Positions 16,825-26,192 are shown, counted from the first letter of the stretch. The stretch: DNA of 64,000 nucleotides from Azospirillum sp. B21 (GCF_008364825.1 NZ_VTTO01000002.1:248001-312000), one strand, 5' to 3'. The notes: a model not told the origin generated them from the sequence alone. Numbers and translations: made by a program.

Positions 16825-18402
16825 ATGACCGCACATCCCGTCGATCGGCGCCCGAGCCCGCGGCAGGGCCCCAGCCAGCAGGAGGGCCAGCAGGAAGAGG
16901 CGATCGCCTTTCTGGGCGATCCGCACAGCCATGACGGCCAGGCGGTGGAGCGGATCGACACCCATGCCGCCCTGGTTTTCCTGGCCGGTGACCGCGCGCT
17001 GAAGCTGAAGCGCGCGGTACGCTATCCCTATCTGGACTATTCGACGGTGGAGAAGCGCCACGCCGCCTGTCTTGCGGAACTGGCGATCAACCGCCGCACC
17101 GCGCCAGCGCTCTATCGGGACGTGGTGGCACTCCGCCGCGGCGCCGATGGACGGCTGTTCCTGGATGCCGGCGACGGCGCGGGCGAGGCGGTCGATTGGC
17201 TGGTGTCGATGACGCGCTTCCCGGACGATGCGCTGCTCGACCGCATGGCGGAGCGGCACCGGCTGACCCCCGACCTGATGCGCCGGCTGGCCGAACGGAT
17301 CGCCGCCTTCCATCGCGAGGCCGACCCCAGGCCGGATGGCGGCGGTGCGGAGGCGATGCGGGCGGTCGCCGACGGCAATCTGGAGGATCTGCGCGCCGCC
17401 CCCGACCTGTTCCCCGAAGCCTTGGTGGCACGGCTGGCGGAGCACACCACCGCGACGCTCGACCGTCTGGCGCCACTGCTGGAGGAACGGCGGCGGACGG
17501 GCTTCGTCCGGTACGGGCATGGCGACCTGCATCTGCGCAACATCGTCCTGCTGGACGGCGAGCCGACCCTGTTCGACGCCATCGAGTTCGACGAGACGCT
17601 GGCGGTCGCCGATGTCTTCTACGACCTCGCCTTCCTTCTGATGGACCTCGACCACCGGGCGCTGCGGCCGCTCGGCACTGTGGTGCTGAACCGATATCTG
17701 GAGGAGACGGGCGATTACGGCGGGCTGGCGGCGCTGCCGCTGTTCCTGTCGCTCCGCGCAGCGGTGCGGGCCAAGGTGCTGGCCGCAGCACTGCGGCTGA
17801 GTGGCGCCGCTTCCGGTCTGGCGGAGGAGGCGCGGCGATATCTGGACCATGCGCTGGCGGCGCTCGACCCGGCACCGGCGCGGCTGGTCGCTGTCGGCGG
17901 CCTGTCCGGCACCGGCAAGACGCGGCTTGCCGAAGGGCTCGCCCCCGGCCTGGGACCGGCACCCGGTGCGGTGGTCCTGCGCACGGACGTGCTGCGCAAG
18001 CGGCTGTGCGGCGTGGCCGACACCGACCGGCTGCCGGAGGACGGCTATGCCCCGGCCATGACGGAGCGGGTCTATGCCGAACTGTACCGGCGGGCCGCCG
18101 CCGTGTTGGCGGTCGGGCATGCGGTGGTGGTCGACGCGGTCAGCGCCCGGCCGGCGGAGCGCCGCCGCCTCGCCTCGGTCGCCGCGGATGCCGGAGTGCG
18201 ATTCGACGGAATCTGGCTGGAGGCGCCGCTGACCGCGCGGGTGGAGCGTGTGGCCAATCGTCGCAACGACGCGTCAGACGCCACCGCCGACGTGGTGGAA
18301 CGGCAGGAAAGCTATGATTTGGGTACAATCGATTGGACGCGCCTGGATGCTGGCAGGGTTGCAGCGGATGTGCTGGACGAGGCCCGCGCAAGCTTGGCCT
18401 AA
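16825..18402 (+). CDS. Fused aminoglycoside-phosphotransferase-like/AAA kinase
   Basis: A 525-residue two-domain protein. The N-terminal part (about 30-340) is an aminoglycoside-phosphotransferase-like kinase with the catalytic loop YGHGDLHLRNIVLLDGEP and the metal-binding FDAIEFDE. The C-terminal part (about 355-525) is an AAA_33/gluconate-kinase-like P-loop domain with Walker A GGLSGTGKTRLAEG. The same architecture occurs in many bacteria, including M. tuberculosis Rv2004c, and none has a settled substrate. It is probably cytosolic. The next gene, 187 bases on, encodes a tandem universal stress protein, the same pairing as Rv2004c/Rv2005c. Antibiotic resistance should not be assumed. Confidence 0.85.
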   Translation: MTAHPVDRRPSPRQGPSQQEGQQEEAIAFLGDPHSHDGQAVERIDTHAALVFLAGDRALKLKRAVRYPYLDYSTVEKRHAACLAELAINRRTAPALYRDVVALRRGADGRLFLDAGDGAGEAVDWLVSMTRFPDDALLDRMAERHRLTPDLMRRLAERIAAFHREADPRPDGGGAEAMRAVADGNLEDLRAAPDLFPEALVARLAEHTTATLDRLAPLLEERRRTGFVRYGHGDLHLRNIVLLDGEPTLFDAIEFDETLAVADVFYDLAFLLMDLDHRALRPLGTVVLNRYLEETGDYGGLAALPLFLSLRAAVRAKVLAAALRLSGAASGLAEEARRYLDHALAALDPAPARLVAVGGLSGTGKTRLAEGLAPGLGPAPGAVVLRTDVLRKRLCGVADTDRLPEDGYAPAMTERVYAELYRRAAAVLAVGHAVVVDAVSARPAERRRLASVAADAGVRFDGIWLEAPLTARVERVANRRNDASDATADVVERQESYDLGTIDWTRLDAGRVAADVLDEARASLA

Positions 18403-18589
18403 TTCCAGGACGGACAACATGTTAAGGGCCGAATGTCGAAAGTCGACGGCTCCGCCCCGGGCCGTGGACCGCTACGACCATACCGTTATGATGATGGGGC
18501 GAACGACGGCACGGTGAATGCCCCGCCGCACCGGCGGGCGGACCGGCGCCGTCCGGGAAGGGCCGCTCGAATCGGTCCGGGAGGAGTCC

Positions 18590-19456
18590 ATGACCTACAA
18601 GACCATCCTTGTGCCGCTGTGCGGCAGTGACAACGATCCGGTGGCCCTCAAAGGTGCGGTCGCGGTCGCGAAGGATTACGACGCGCATTTGATCGCCCTG
18701 TTCGTGCGCCTCGACCCGCGCGATGCCGTGCCGATGCTGGGCGAGGGCATGTCCGGCGCCATGGTGGACGAGATCATGCGCGCGGCGGAGTCGGAATCGG
18801 ACAAGCATCGCGCCGCCGCGCGCCGGCATTTCGACACGGTGATCGCCGAATCCGGGATCGAGCTGCGCGACGTCCCCGGCGGGGTGGAGGCGCCGTCCGC
18901 CGCCTGGCGCGAGGCCGTCGGGCGGGTTGAGGACGTGGTGCCGGCCGAAGGCCGCCTGTCCGACCTGATCGTCTGTGCCCACACCTCCATCGAGGCCGAC
19001 ACCCAGGGCTACACCACCATGGAAACTGCGCTGCTGGGCTCCGCCCGGCCGGTGCTGCTGGTGCCGAAAGACCTGCCTGCGGAGATCGGCCGCACCGTCG
19101 CCGTCGCCTGGAACGGCAAGGCGGAGGCGACCCGCGCCGTCGCCGCGGCACTGCCCTTCCTGCGCAGCGCCGAGCGCGCGGTGGTGCTGACCGCCGAGAC
19201 CTCGGTAACGGAGGCCGCGACAGGACGCCGCATCACCGATTATCTCGCTTGGCAGGGCGTTAACCCTGAGTTAACTATATTGCATCCGGGATCGGAACCC
19301 GTTGGGGAGACGGTCACCAAGAAAGCCGTGGAGCTGGGCGCCGACCTGCTTGTCATGGGCGGCTATGGCCACAGCCGGATGCGGGAAATGATCCTGGGCG
19401 GTGTCACGCGCTACGTGCTGAACCACGCCGGGCTGCCGGTTCTGATGGCTCACTGA
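18590..19456 (+). CDS. Tandem-domain universal stress protein
   Basis: A 288-residue cytosolic protein with two UspA domains, about 1-155 and 160-288. The first starts YKTILVPLCGSDNDPVALKG. The second has the ATP-binding glycine motif GGYGHSRMREMILGG and the TRYVLNHAGLPVLMAH ending typical of UspA. The first domain lacks a clear glycine loop, so nucleotide binding is likely confined to the C-terminal domain. Start ATG 18590 has GGAGGAG six bases upstream; the frame is open further up but without a comparable site. It follows the APH/AAA kinase gene and precedes the hemerythrin group. A stress or stationary-phase role is family knowledge. Confidence 0.9.
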   Translation: MTYKTILVPLCGSDNDPVALKGAVAVAKDYDAHLIALFVRLDPRDAVPMLGEGMSGAMVDEIMRAAESESDKHRAAARRHFDTVIAESGIELRDVPGGVEAPSAAWREAVGRVEDVVPAEGRLSDLIVCAHTSIEADTQGYTTMETALLGSARPVLLVPKDLPAEIGRTVAVAWNGKAEATRAVAAALPFLRSAERAVVLTAETSVTEAATGRRITDYLAWQGVNPELTILHPGSEPVGETVTKKAVELGADLLVMGGYGHSRMREMILGGVTRYVLNHAGLPVLMAH

Positions 19457-19479
19457 TCTTTGCCGGTCTTCGGCCGCGC

Positions 19480-19512
19480 GGCATCCCCGCCGCCCAATCG
19501 GGCGGGGATGCC
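19480..19512. other. Perfect 12-bp stem-loop after uspA-like gene
   Basis: GGCATCCCCGCC (19480-19491) is perfectly complementary to GGCGGGGATGCC (19501-19512), with a nine-base loop. It starts 24 bases after the universal stress protein stop. There is no T tract on either side, so it may protect mRNA ends or act as a Rho-assisted stop, not an intrinsic terminator. Confidence 0.45.
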
Positions 19513-19605
19513 CTGCGGCGACGGCCGTTTCAAGGCGGGCGTTCCAGCCGAACCGATCCGCCCCTGTCCGCAGGGAGGCCCGGCCGTTCCTGGGAGGAAC
19601 GCGCC

Positions 19606-19866
19606 ATGTTGACGATCAAGGACTGCATCGCGCTGAGCGATCTCACCGAAGCCGAGATCGACGCGATCGCCGAACACGAACATCTGCCGGAAATGGTTGC
19701 GGTGGAAATGGGCCATTGCCTTGCCCACTGCCCCGGCGGGCCCGACCGCATCGCCCATATCATCGCCGACGACATCGCGGAGGCCTGTGCCCACGGGCAG
19801 GTCGCCCATGCGGTGGAGCTGATGCACACCCTGCGGGAATTCGTGGAAACGCATCCGCAGGGCTGA
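19606..19866 (+). CDS. Small acidic His/Cys protein of unknown function
   Basis: An 86-residue protein starting at ATG 19606 with GGGAGGA about eight bases upstream. It is acidic and contains a compact His/Cys/Glu cluster (EHEHLPEMVAVEMGHCLAHC, residues about 22-42) that could bind a metal or sit in a helical pair. The rest is helical (RIAHIIADDIAEACAHGQVA). There is no signal peptide. I do not recognise a characterised family. It sits between the universal stress protein and the hemerythrin on the same strand, which suggests a stress or oxygen/metal context by association only. Confidence 0.7.
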   Translation: MLTIKDCIALSDLTEAEIDAIAEHEHLPEMVAVEMGHCLAHCPGGPDRIAHIIADDIAEACAHGQVAHAVELMHTLREFVETHPQG

Positions 19867-19995
19867 AAGGGCCGCAGGGCCGGGCGGGTGGTGCCGGTCG
19901 CTGGGAACAGTCCGGCCGCGGCGGGGTTCTATTGGCAAGCTTTTTCGCGACCGCTCTCCGGCGGCCGCCCCCGACAATTGCCAAGGACCCCGACG

Positions 19996-20466
19996 ATGGC
20001 CAGCAAGACCACCGGTACCCAGGCCGACATCTTCGCCCGCATCAAGACCGACCACGACACCATCCGCAGCCTTCTCGATCAGACCGAGAAGGCCAACGGC
20101 AGCGGCCGCGCCGTGTTCGAGGAGCTGCAGCGCGAGCTGTGGGCCCACTCCAAGGTCGAGGAGGGCGTGTTCTACGCCTCGCTGAAGAAGGCCAAGGAGG
20201 CGAAGTCGGAAACCATCGAGGGGCTGAACGAGCATCACCTGATCAACGGCCTGCTGGACGAGTTGAACGCGATGAAGACCAGCGACAGCGGCTGGAAGGA
20301 AAAGCTGCAGGTCCTGGGCGAACTGGTCCGCCACCACCTGGACGAGGAGGAGGAGGAGCTGTTCGAGGAAGCCAAGGACGTCCTCGACGACTCCCGCGCC
20401 GCCGAACTGGGCAGCGTCTATGCCGACCGCAAGAAGCACATGATGGCGGGGCTGGCGCCGCTGTAA
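19996..20466 (+). CDS. Hemerythrin HHE domain protein
   Basis: A 156-residue cytosolic four-helix protein of the hemerythrin HHE family, which binds a di-iron centre and is linked to oxygen, NO or iron sensing and repair. Candidate ligands are the histidine in IKTDHDTIRSLL, His and Glu in ELWAHSKVEEGVFY, the pair in LNEHHLINGLL and the pair in VRHHLDEEEEEL. Start ATG 19996 has AAGGA eight bases upstream; an open stretch of 36 codons upstream has no matching motif. It is the last gene before a palindromic repeat element. The DUF-type C-terminus (KKHMMAGLAPL) is short. Confidence 0.88.
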   Translation: MASKTTGTQADIFARIKTDHDTIRSLLDQTEKANGSGRAVFEELQRELWAHSKVEEGVFYASLKKAKEAKSETIEGLNEHHLINGLLDELNAMKTSDSGWKEKLQVLGELVRHHLDEEEEELFEEAKDVLDDSRAAELGSVYADRKKHMMAGLAPL

Positions 20467-20490
20467 GGTGGGGCTTTGAGGTCGTGCATT

Positions 20491-20607
20491 TCCCCCTCTC
20501 CCCCCTGGGGAGAGGGTCGGGGTGAGGGGGACGCACGGCGTGGCTATCCCAAGAATCCTCGCCGCGGCACCCCTCACCCTAACCCTCTCCCCGGGGGGGA
20601 GAGGGGA
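20491..20607. repeat. REP-like inverted palindrome pair after hemerythrin gene
   Basis: Two 40-base copies of a C/G-rich palindromic unit lie in opposite orientation at 20491-20530 and 20568-20607. Each contains an internal hairpin of the CCCTCTCCCC/GGGGAGAGGG type followed by a CCCTCACCC-like tail. By eye the left copy, reverse-complemented, matches the right copy at about nine positions in ten. The pair resembles bacterial REP/BIME elements. A related pair lies at 32268-32372. The rest of the gap to 20708 shows nothing else. Confidence 0.75.
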
Positions 20608-20708
20608 CTTGGGGGTCGGAAAGGGGGAGTTTACGCCGTCCCGTTCGGTTGCCGCGGGTCGGTAAAAGGGCCATATCTGGACCTTTCTGGAACTGGCCGG
20701 CGGTGTCG

Positions 20709-22004
20709 ATGTCAAAGCGTATCTGCGTCAAGCGAGTGCTCCCGCGGGGGGGCGAACGGTTTCGCAGCGCCGTGCTGGCGGCGGTCGTCTTCGGGATTTC
20801 CGCCGTCATGACCGGTCCGATCTCCGCCGCTCCCGCCGTGCCGGCGCCAGCGAAGGAACTGGCTCAGAAGACCTGCGCCACGCTTGTGTCGCGGGTCGAT
20901 GAGGTGTCGGGGCGCGGGCCGCTGTTCCTGCGCAGCTACGACAATTCCTACGCTCCCGGCCCGACCTCTGAGCCGGCGCTATCCAACGCCGCCTTCACCT
21001 ATGACAACGCGCTGGCAATCATGGCGCTGACCGCTTGCGGCCGGCAGGACCGTGCCTTGCGCATCGGCGAAGCGCTGCTGGACGCCGTGTCGCTCGACCG
21101 CGCCGGCTGGAAGGGGCGGCTGCGCAACACCTACCGGGCGGGGGCGCAGAAGCAGCGGCCGATTCCGCCCAACGGCTGGTGGGATGCCGTCGGCAACCAT
21201 TGGGGCGAGGACCCCTATCAGGTCGGCACCGCCACCGGCAACGTCGCCTGGGCGGGGCTGGCTCTGCTGACCCTGGCGGAGTCGACCGGTGAAACCCGGT
21301 TCCGCGACGGTGCGGCGGAGTTGGCGCGCTGGGTGGTCGAGCACACCCGCGATCCGCGCGGCCCCGGCGGCTTCAACGGCGGCTTGCAGGGCTTCGACGA
21401 CGCGCCGCAGCCGCTGACCTGGAAATCGACAGAGCACAACACCGACCTCGTTGCCCTGTTCGGCTGGCTTTCCGGCGACTTCGCCGGGCCCGAACGAGAG
21501 GCGCGCGCCTTCCTCGACACGCTGTGGACGGCCGGTGGCGACCATTTCCCCATCGGCACCGGGCCGGACGGCGTGACGGTCAGCGCCTCCACCTCCGGTC
21601 TTGACGCCCAGCTCTGGCCGCTGCTGCTGCCGAAGTCGCCGGAGCCCTGGCGTGCCGCGCTGTCCTATGCCGAGCGCGCCCATGGCGCCGACGGCGGCTT
21701 CGATTTCAACGATGACCGTGACGGCATGTGGGTGGAGGGCACGGCGCAGGCGGCGCTCGCCTACCGCGTCGTTGGCCGCCGTGCCGATGCCGACCGGCTG
21801 TTCGGCGAATTGCTGAAGGAGATCAGCCCCGGCGGCTATCTCTACGCCACCCGTCCACAGTTGCTGTCGACCGGGCTTGCCATCGGACCGGACAGCAAGA
21901 CCGACGACTTCCTCTACTACCGCAGGCCCCACCTGGGCGCCACCGCCTGGGCAGCGCTGGCGGCGCTGGGCTGGAACCCGTTCACTGGGAAGACGGTTCC
22001 GTAA
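20709..22004 (+). CDS. Secreted alpha/alpha-barrel protein, glycosidase-like fold
   Basis: A 431-residue exported protein. The signal peptide spans about residues 1-40 (VLAAVVFGISAVMTGPISAA). The mature part has repeated helical hairpins with Trp- and Gly-rich loops (AFTYDNALAIMALTACGRQD, then NVAWAGLALLTLAESTGETR, then HNTDLVALFGWLSGDF). This resembles six-hairpin (alpha/alpha)6 barrels of glycoside hydrolases, lyases and epimerases. No catalytic pair can be assigned, so the activity is unknown. ATG 20709 is preferred over an upstream TTG because the signal peptide then has normal length, although the ribosome-binding site is weak. It converges on uvrC, ending three bases before it. Confidence 0.7.
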   Translation: MSKRICVKRVLPRGGERFRSAVLAAVVFGISAVMTGPISAAPAVPAPAKELAQKTCATLVSRVDEVSGRGPLFLRSYDNSYAPGPTSEPALSNAAFTYDNALAIMALTACGRQDRALRIGEALLDAVSLDRAGWKGRLRNTYRAGAQKQRPIPPNGWWDAVGNHWGEDPYQVGTATGNVAWAGLALLTLAESTGETRFRDGAAELARWVVEHTRDPRGPGGFNGGLQGFDDAPQPLTWKSTEHNTDLVALFGWLSGDFAGPEREARAFLDTLWTAGGDHFPIGTGPDGVTVSASTSGLDAQLWPLLLPKSPEPWRAALSYAERAHGADGGFDFNDDRDGMWVEGTAQAALAYRVVGRRADADRLFGELLKEISPGGYLYATRPQLLSTGLAIGPDSKTDDFLYYRRPHLGATAWAALAALGWNPFTGKTVP

Positions 22005-22007
22005 CGC

Positions 22008-23918
22008 CTATCCGTGGAAATGCTCGTAGAGCTTTCGCGCGATAGCGGCGCTGATGCCCGGGGCGGCTTCCAGATCCTTCAGTCCGGCGGAGGCCACGGC
22101 GGTGGCGCTGCCGAAATGGTGGAGCAACGCCTTCTTGCGGGTCGGGCCGATGCCGGGAATGCCGTCGATGCGGGTGTGCGACATCGCCTTCATGCGGCGG
22201 GCGCGGTGGCTGTCGATGGCGGTTCGGTGGGCCTCGTCGCGCAGCCTTTGCAGGAAATGCAGCACCGGGTCGTTGGGCGCCAGGGTCAGCGGCGGCTGGC
22301 CGGGGCGGAAGAATCGCTCGCGTCCGGCATTGCGGTCCGGCCCCTTGGCGATGGCGACCAGCGGGATATCGGTGATCTGCAGCATCGCCAGCTCGTCCTT
22401 CACCGCGTTCAATTGGCCGAGGCCGCCGTCGATCAGCACGAGGTCGGGCCATTGCCCGGAATCCCGGCCAGCCCCGCTGCTGCGGTGAAAGCGGCGGGTG
22501 AAGGTCTCGCGCAGCATGGCGTAATCGTCGCCGGCGGCGTCGGGATCGCGGATGTAGAAGCGGCGGTAGGCGTTGCGCTGGAACCCCTCCGGCCCGGCCA
22601 CCACCATGGCGCCGACCGGGAAGGACCCCTGGATGTGCGAGGTGTCGTAAATCTCGATGCGGCGCGGGGCGGCGGGCAGGCCGAAGACGCGCGCCACCCC
22701 CTCCAGCAGTGTCGCCTGGGTGGACCGCTCGGCCAGCCGGCGGCCGAGAGCGTCGCGGGCGTTGGTCTGCGCATGTTCGACCGCGCGGCGCTTAGGCCCG
22801 CGCTTCGGGCATTCCACGGCAACGCGGTGGCCGGCCGACAGGCTCAGCGCGTCGCTCAGCAGGTCAGGTGACTCGACCGGATCGCTCAGCAGCAGCAGGG
22901 CCGGCGGCGGGGTATCGGCATAGAGCTGGGCGGCGAAGGCGGCCAGGATGTCGCCCGGCTCCTCCTCCGCGTCGATGCGGGGGAAGAAGGCGCGGGTGCC
23001 CTGGTTTCGGCCGCCGCGGAAGAAGAAGGCCTGAACACAGGCCGCTCCTCCCTCGCGGTGCAGGGCCAGCACGTCGGCGTCGCCCAGCGTGTCCTCCAGA
23101 TTGATGTCCTGGCGGCTCTGCAGCGCGGTCAGGGCGCGGATGCGGTCGCGCCAGCGGGCGGCGTCCTCATATTCCAGGCGGTCGGAACTGTCGAGCATGT
23201 GACGGGCGAATTCCGCCTGCACCTCGGCGCTGCGGCCTGACAGCACGTCGCGCACGCCCTGCACCTGATCGGCGTATTCCTCCTCGCTGACACGTCCGAC
23301 GCAAGGGGCGGAGCAGCGCTTGATCTGGTGCTGCAGGCAGGGGCGGGTGCGCGAGGCGAACACGCCGTCGTCACAAGTGCGCAGCAGGAAGGCGCGCTGC
23401 AGGGCGGCGATGGTCATGCCGACCAGATGCGGCGAGGCGTAGGGGCCGAACAGGTCGGAGTCCCGGCGGTTGCCCTTGCCTGTCGTGCCGCGGCGCTCGG
23501 CGCTGCCGCGATGCTGCATCAGGCGGGGGAAGTCGTGACCTTTCCCGATCACGATATAGGAAAAGGAGCGGTCGTCCTTCACCAGGATGTTGAAGGGCGG
23601 CAGCAGGCTGCGGATCAGGTTCGCTTCCAGCAGCAGCGCCTCGGCCTCGGTGTGGGTGGTGACGAACTCCATGGAGCGGGTGAGCGACACCATCCGCCGG
23701 GTGCGGTTGGCCAGCCCGTCGGTCCGGGTGTAGCTGGCCACCCGGCGCTTCAGGTTCTTCGCCTTGCCGACGTAAAGGACCGACCCGTCGGCCGCCAGCA
23801 TCCGATAGACGCCGGGCGTGTCCGGCAGGGTCGGCAACTGCGCGCGGATGATGTCCGCTCCGCTGCCGGGCACCCCGTCCATAAGCTCTCTCGTTCCCGC
23901 GATAATCCGATTCGCCAC
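22008..23918 (-). CDS. uvrC: Excinuclease ABC subunit C
   Basis: UvrC makes the dual incisions around lesions during nucleotide excision repair together with UvrA and UvrB. The N-terminal GIY-YIG nuclease is visible (TPGVYRMLAADGSVLYVGKA), then the UVR region near residues 210-255, the RNase H-like endonuclease (RIEIYDTSHIQGSFPVGAMV, then DLVLIDGGLGQLNAVKDEL) and a C-terminal helix-hairpin-helix (IDGIPGIGPTRKKALLHHFG). The length of 636 residues is normal. The GTG at 23918 has a weak upstream site; an ATG at 23882 is an alternative start that keeps every domain. guaC lies 89 bases upstream on the same strand. Confidence 0.95.
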   Translation of the reverse strand: MANRIIAGTRELMDGVPGSGADIIRAQLPTLPDTPGVYRMLAADGSVLYVGKAKNLKRRVASYTRTDGLANRTRRMVSLTRSMEFVTTHTEAEALLLEANLIRSLLPPFNILVKDDRSFSYIVIGKGHDFPRLMQHRGSAERRGTTGKGNRRDSDLFGPYASPHLVGMTIAALQRAFLLRTCDDGVFASRTRPCLQHQIKRCSAPCVGRVSEEEYADQVQGVRDVLSGRSAEVQAEFARHMLDSSDRLEYEDAARWRDRIRALTALQSRQDINLEDTLGDADVLALHREGGAACVQAFFFRGGRNQGTRAFFPRIDAEEEPGDILAAFAAQLYADTPPPALLLLSDPVESPDLLSDALSLSAGHRVAVECPKRGPKRRAVEHAQTNARDALGRRLAERSTQATLLEGVARVFGLPAAPRRIEIYDTSHIQGSFPVGAMVVAGPEGFQRNAYRRFYIRDPDAAGDDYAMLRETFTRRFHRSSGAGRDSGQWPDLVLIDGGLGQLNAVKDELAMLQITDIPLVAIAKGPDRNAGRERFFRPGQPPLTLAPNDPVLHFLQRLRDEAHRTAIDSHRARRMKAMSHTRIDGIPGIGPTRKKALLHHFGSATAVASAGLKDLEAAPGISAAIARKLYEHFHG

Positions 23919-24006
23919 TCACCCAATCAGTAGAACGGAACGGGACCAAGAGACAAGAATCGGACGACGTGTCCGGCAGGGATCAGCCATGCGGCGAGAG
24001 GGCGGA

Positions 24007-25077
24007 TCAGCCCCCGAACACGGTGTTCAGCTGGGCGCCGACGCGGACGAAGGTGGTGCGTTTCGGCACTTCCTTCAGCCGGGTGGCGCCGATGTAGGTC
24101 ATCATGCTGCGCACGCCGCCCATGATCTCCTGCATCGTGTTCTCCACCGGGCCGCGGTAGGGGACATCCACCGTCTTGCCTTCCGAGGCACGGTAGGAGG
24201 CGACGCCCCCGGAATATTTGTGCATCGCCGTGTCCGACGACATGCCGTAGAAGGTCATGGCGACCGGCACGCGGTTGCCGTCGCGGTCCTCGTAGCGGAT
24301 CTCGCCCTCGCATTCGTCATGACCGGCCAGCATGCCGCCGAGCATCACGAAATCGGCGCCGGCGCCATAGGCCTTGGAGATGTCGCCCGGCACCGTGCAG
24401 CCGCCGTCGCCGCAGACCTGCCCCTTCAGCCCATGGGCGGCGTCGGCGCATTCGATGATGGCCGACAGTTGGGGATAGCCGACGCCGGTCATCTTGCGGG
24501 TGGTGCAGACCGATCCCGGCCCGATGCCGACCTTGACGATGTCGGCGCCGGCCAGAAGCAGCGCCTCCGTCATGTCGCCGGTGACGACGTTGCCGGCCAT
24601 GATGACGGTGTCCGGGTTCTCCTCGCGCAGGCGGGCGATGACCTCGACGAAGCGCTCGGTATAGCCGTTGGCGACGTCCAGGCAGATCTTCCCCACCGGC
24701 GCCTTGGCCTTCACCGCCTGGAACTTGTCGTGGTCGGCGTCGGCTATGCCCATCGAATAGAAGACGTTGGACTGGACGGTGGATTCCGCCTCCTCCCGGA
24801 AGAAGGCGGCCAGTTCATCGGCCTTGTAATGCTTGTGCAGGGCGGTCATGGCGCCGAAGCGCGATAGCGCGCGGGCCATGCCCATGCTGCCGGTGACGTC
24901 CATGTTGGCGGCGATCAGCGGGAAGCCGGTCCAGTCGCGCTGGGTGTGCAGGAAGGTGAAGGTCCGGTTGACGTCCACGTCGTTGCGGCTCTGCAGCGTA
25001 CTGCGTTTCGGCCGGATCAGCACATCCTTGAAGTCGAGCTTGAGGTCGCTTTCGATGATCACCGCACACCTACTCAT
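24007..25077 (-). CDS. guaC: GMP reductase GuaC
   Basis: It converts GMP to IMP and ammonia with NADPH, for purine salvage. The protein has 356 residues and aligns with the E. coli GuaC type from its first strand ([20 protein letters not shown]). The catalytic cysteine lies in [19 protein letters not shown], followed by [20 protein letters not shown] and [18 protein letters not shown]. There is no CBS pair, which separates it from IMP dehydrogenase. ATG 25077 is chosen; a TTG six codons upstream would add little. No strong ribosome-binding site is visible for either. Confidence 0.93.
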   Translation of the reverse strand: MSRCAVIIESDLKLDFKDVLIRPKRSTLQSRNDVDVNRTFTFLHTQRDWTGFPLIAANMDVTGSMGMARALSRFGAMTALHKHYKADELAAFFREEAESTVQSNVFYSMGIADADHDKFQAVKAKAPVGKICLDVANGYTERFVEVIARLREENPDTVIMAGNVVTGDMTEALLLAGADIVKVGIGPGSVCTTRKMTGVGYPQLSAIIECADAAHGLKGQVCGDGGCTVPGDISKAYGAGADFVMLGGMLAGHDECEGEIRYEDRDGNRVPVAMTFYGMSSDTAMHKYSGGVASYRASEGKTVDVPYRGPVENTMQEIMGGVRSMMTYIGATRLKEVPKRTTFVRVGAQLNTVFGG

Positions 25078-25215
25078 CTCTGTTTGCCGGGCCAACCGCT
25101 TTCACAAGGCCCAACATCACAGAGTGGAGGCGATGCCCCGGTTCGGCAAGCGACATCGGGGCTGCGGTGGGGGTGCCGCGTTTGAAGCTGTTTCGCCGAA
25201 ACAGGTAAATTCGCT

Positions 25216-26031
25216 TCAGTCCTCCGCATCCTCAACGTCGCCGTTCGTGGGCTCGCTGCCATCGGCGACGTGGACCTGGCAGTCGGCGTTGCCCAGCACC
25301 TCCATCAGTTCCGGCGGCGGCAGGCGGTCGGTGAACAAGGCGTCGAGCACGCTGACGTCGGCCATGCGGATCATGGCGTTGCGGCCGAACTTGGTGTGGT
25401 CGGTGACCAGGAAGACCCGGCGCGAGCTTTCGATGATGGCGCGGGCGACGCGGACCTCCTGCTCGTCGTAATCCAGCAGGTCGCCTTCGGAGTCGATGCC
25501 GCTGATGCCAATGATGCCGATGTCGACCTTGTAGCGGCGGATGAACTCCACCGTCGCCTCGCCGATGATGCCGCCATCGCGTTCGCGCACGAGGCCGCCG
25601 GCGATGGAGAGCGCAAAGTTGGTGTTCTTGTGCAGGATGGTGGCGACGTTCAGGTTGTTGGTCAGCACACGCAGCCGCTTGTGGCCGAGCAGGGCCTGGG
25701 CCACTGCCTCCGTCGTCGTGCCGATATTGAGGAACAGCGAGGCGTCCTCCGGCACATGGCGGGCCACCAGTTCGGCGATGCGGCGCTTTTCCTCCGCCAT
25801 CAGGGTCTGGCGGGTGGAATAGGCGATGTTCTCCACGCTCGACGGTACGGTGACGCCGCCGCGGAAACGCCGCACGGCGGACTGGCCGGCCAGATGTTCG
25901 ATATCGCGGCGGATGGTCTGCGGCGTGACGTCGAAATGCTCGGCCAGCCATTGGATCTGCACCATGCCCTTGGCATGGACCAGGGCCACGATTTCCTGCT
26001 GGCGGCGTTCGGCGTCCAGGCGCGCATCCAT
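25216..26031 (-). CDS. glpR: DeoR-family repressor of glycerol genes, GlpR
   Basis: A 271-residue transcriptional regulator, divergent from glpD. The N-terminal DeoR helix-turn-helix is clear (QWLAEHFDVTPQTIRRDIEH then GQSAVRRFRGGVT). The sugar-phosphate-binding DeoRC domain follows (LFLNIGTTTEAVAQALLG, then LSIAGGLVRERDGGIIGEA). E. coli GlpR binds glycerol 3-phosphate and releases its operators; the same role is inferred here from sequence and position. Two operator-like sites lie in the intergenic region between glpR and glpD, so autoregulation is possible. The C-terminus ends in an acidic tail. ATG 26031 has GGAGA about 13 bases upstream. Confidence 0.92.
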   Translation of the reverse strand: MDARLDAERRQQEIVALVHAKGMVQIQWLAEHFDVTPQTIRRDIEHLAGQSAVRRFRGGVTVPSSVENIAYSTRQTLMAEEKRRIAELVARHVPEDASLFLNIGTTTEAVAQALLGHKRLRVLTNNLNVATILHKNTNFALSIAGGLVRERDGGIIGEATVEFIRRYKVDIGIIGISGIDSEGDLLDYDEQEVRVARAIIESSRRVFLVTDHTKFGRNAMIRMADVSVLDALFTDRLPPPELMEVLGNADCQVHVADGSEPTNGDVEDAED

Positions 26032-26192
26032 CGGGGGGCTGTCTCCGGTCGTTTGGGGCTGGCTGTGGGGGCGTCAGTGAATCAGATGCGCGGAATGGGT
26101 CAAAGCGAAAAGCGGGTGGCTGCGCCGCCGCCGGTCGATCCGCCGCAGCGCGCGAGCCTCACCGTAAGAGCAAGACTGTTTGCTAGACAAGC

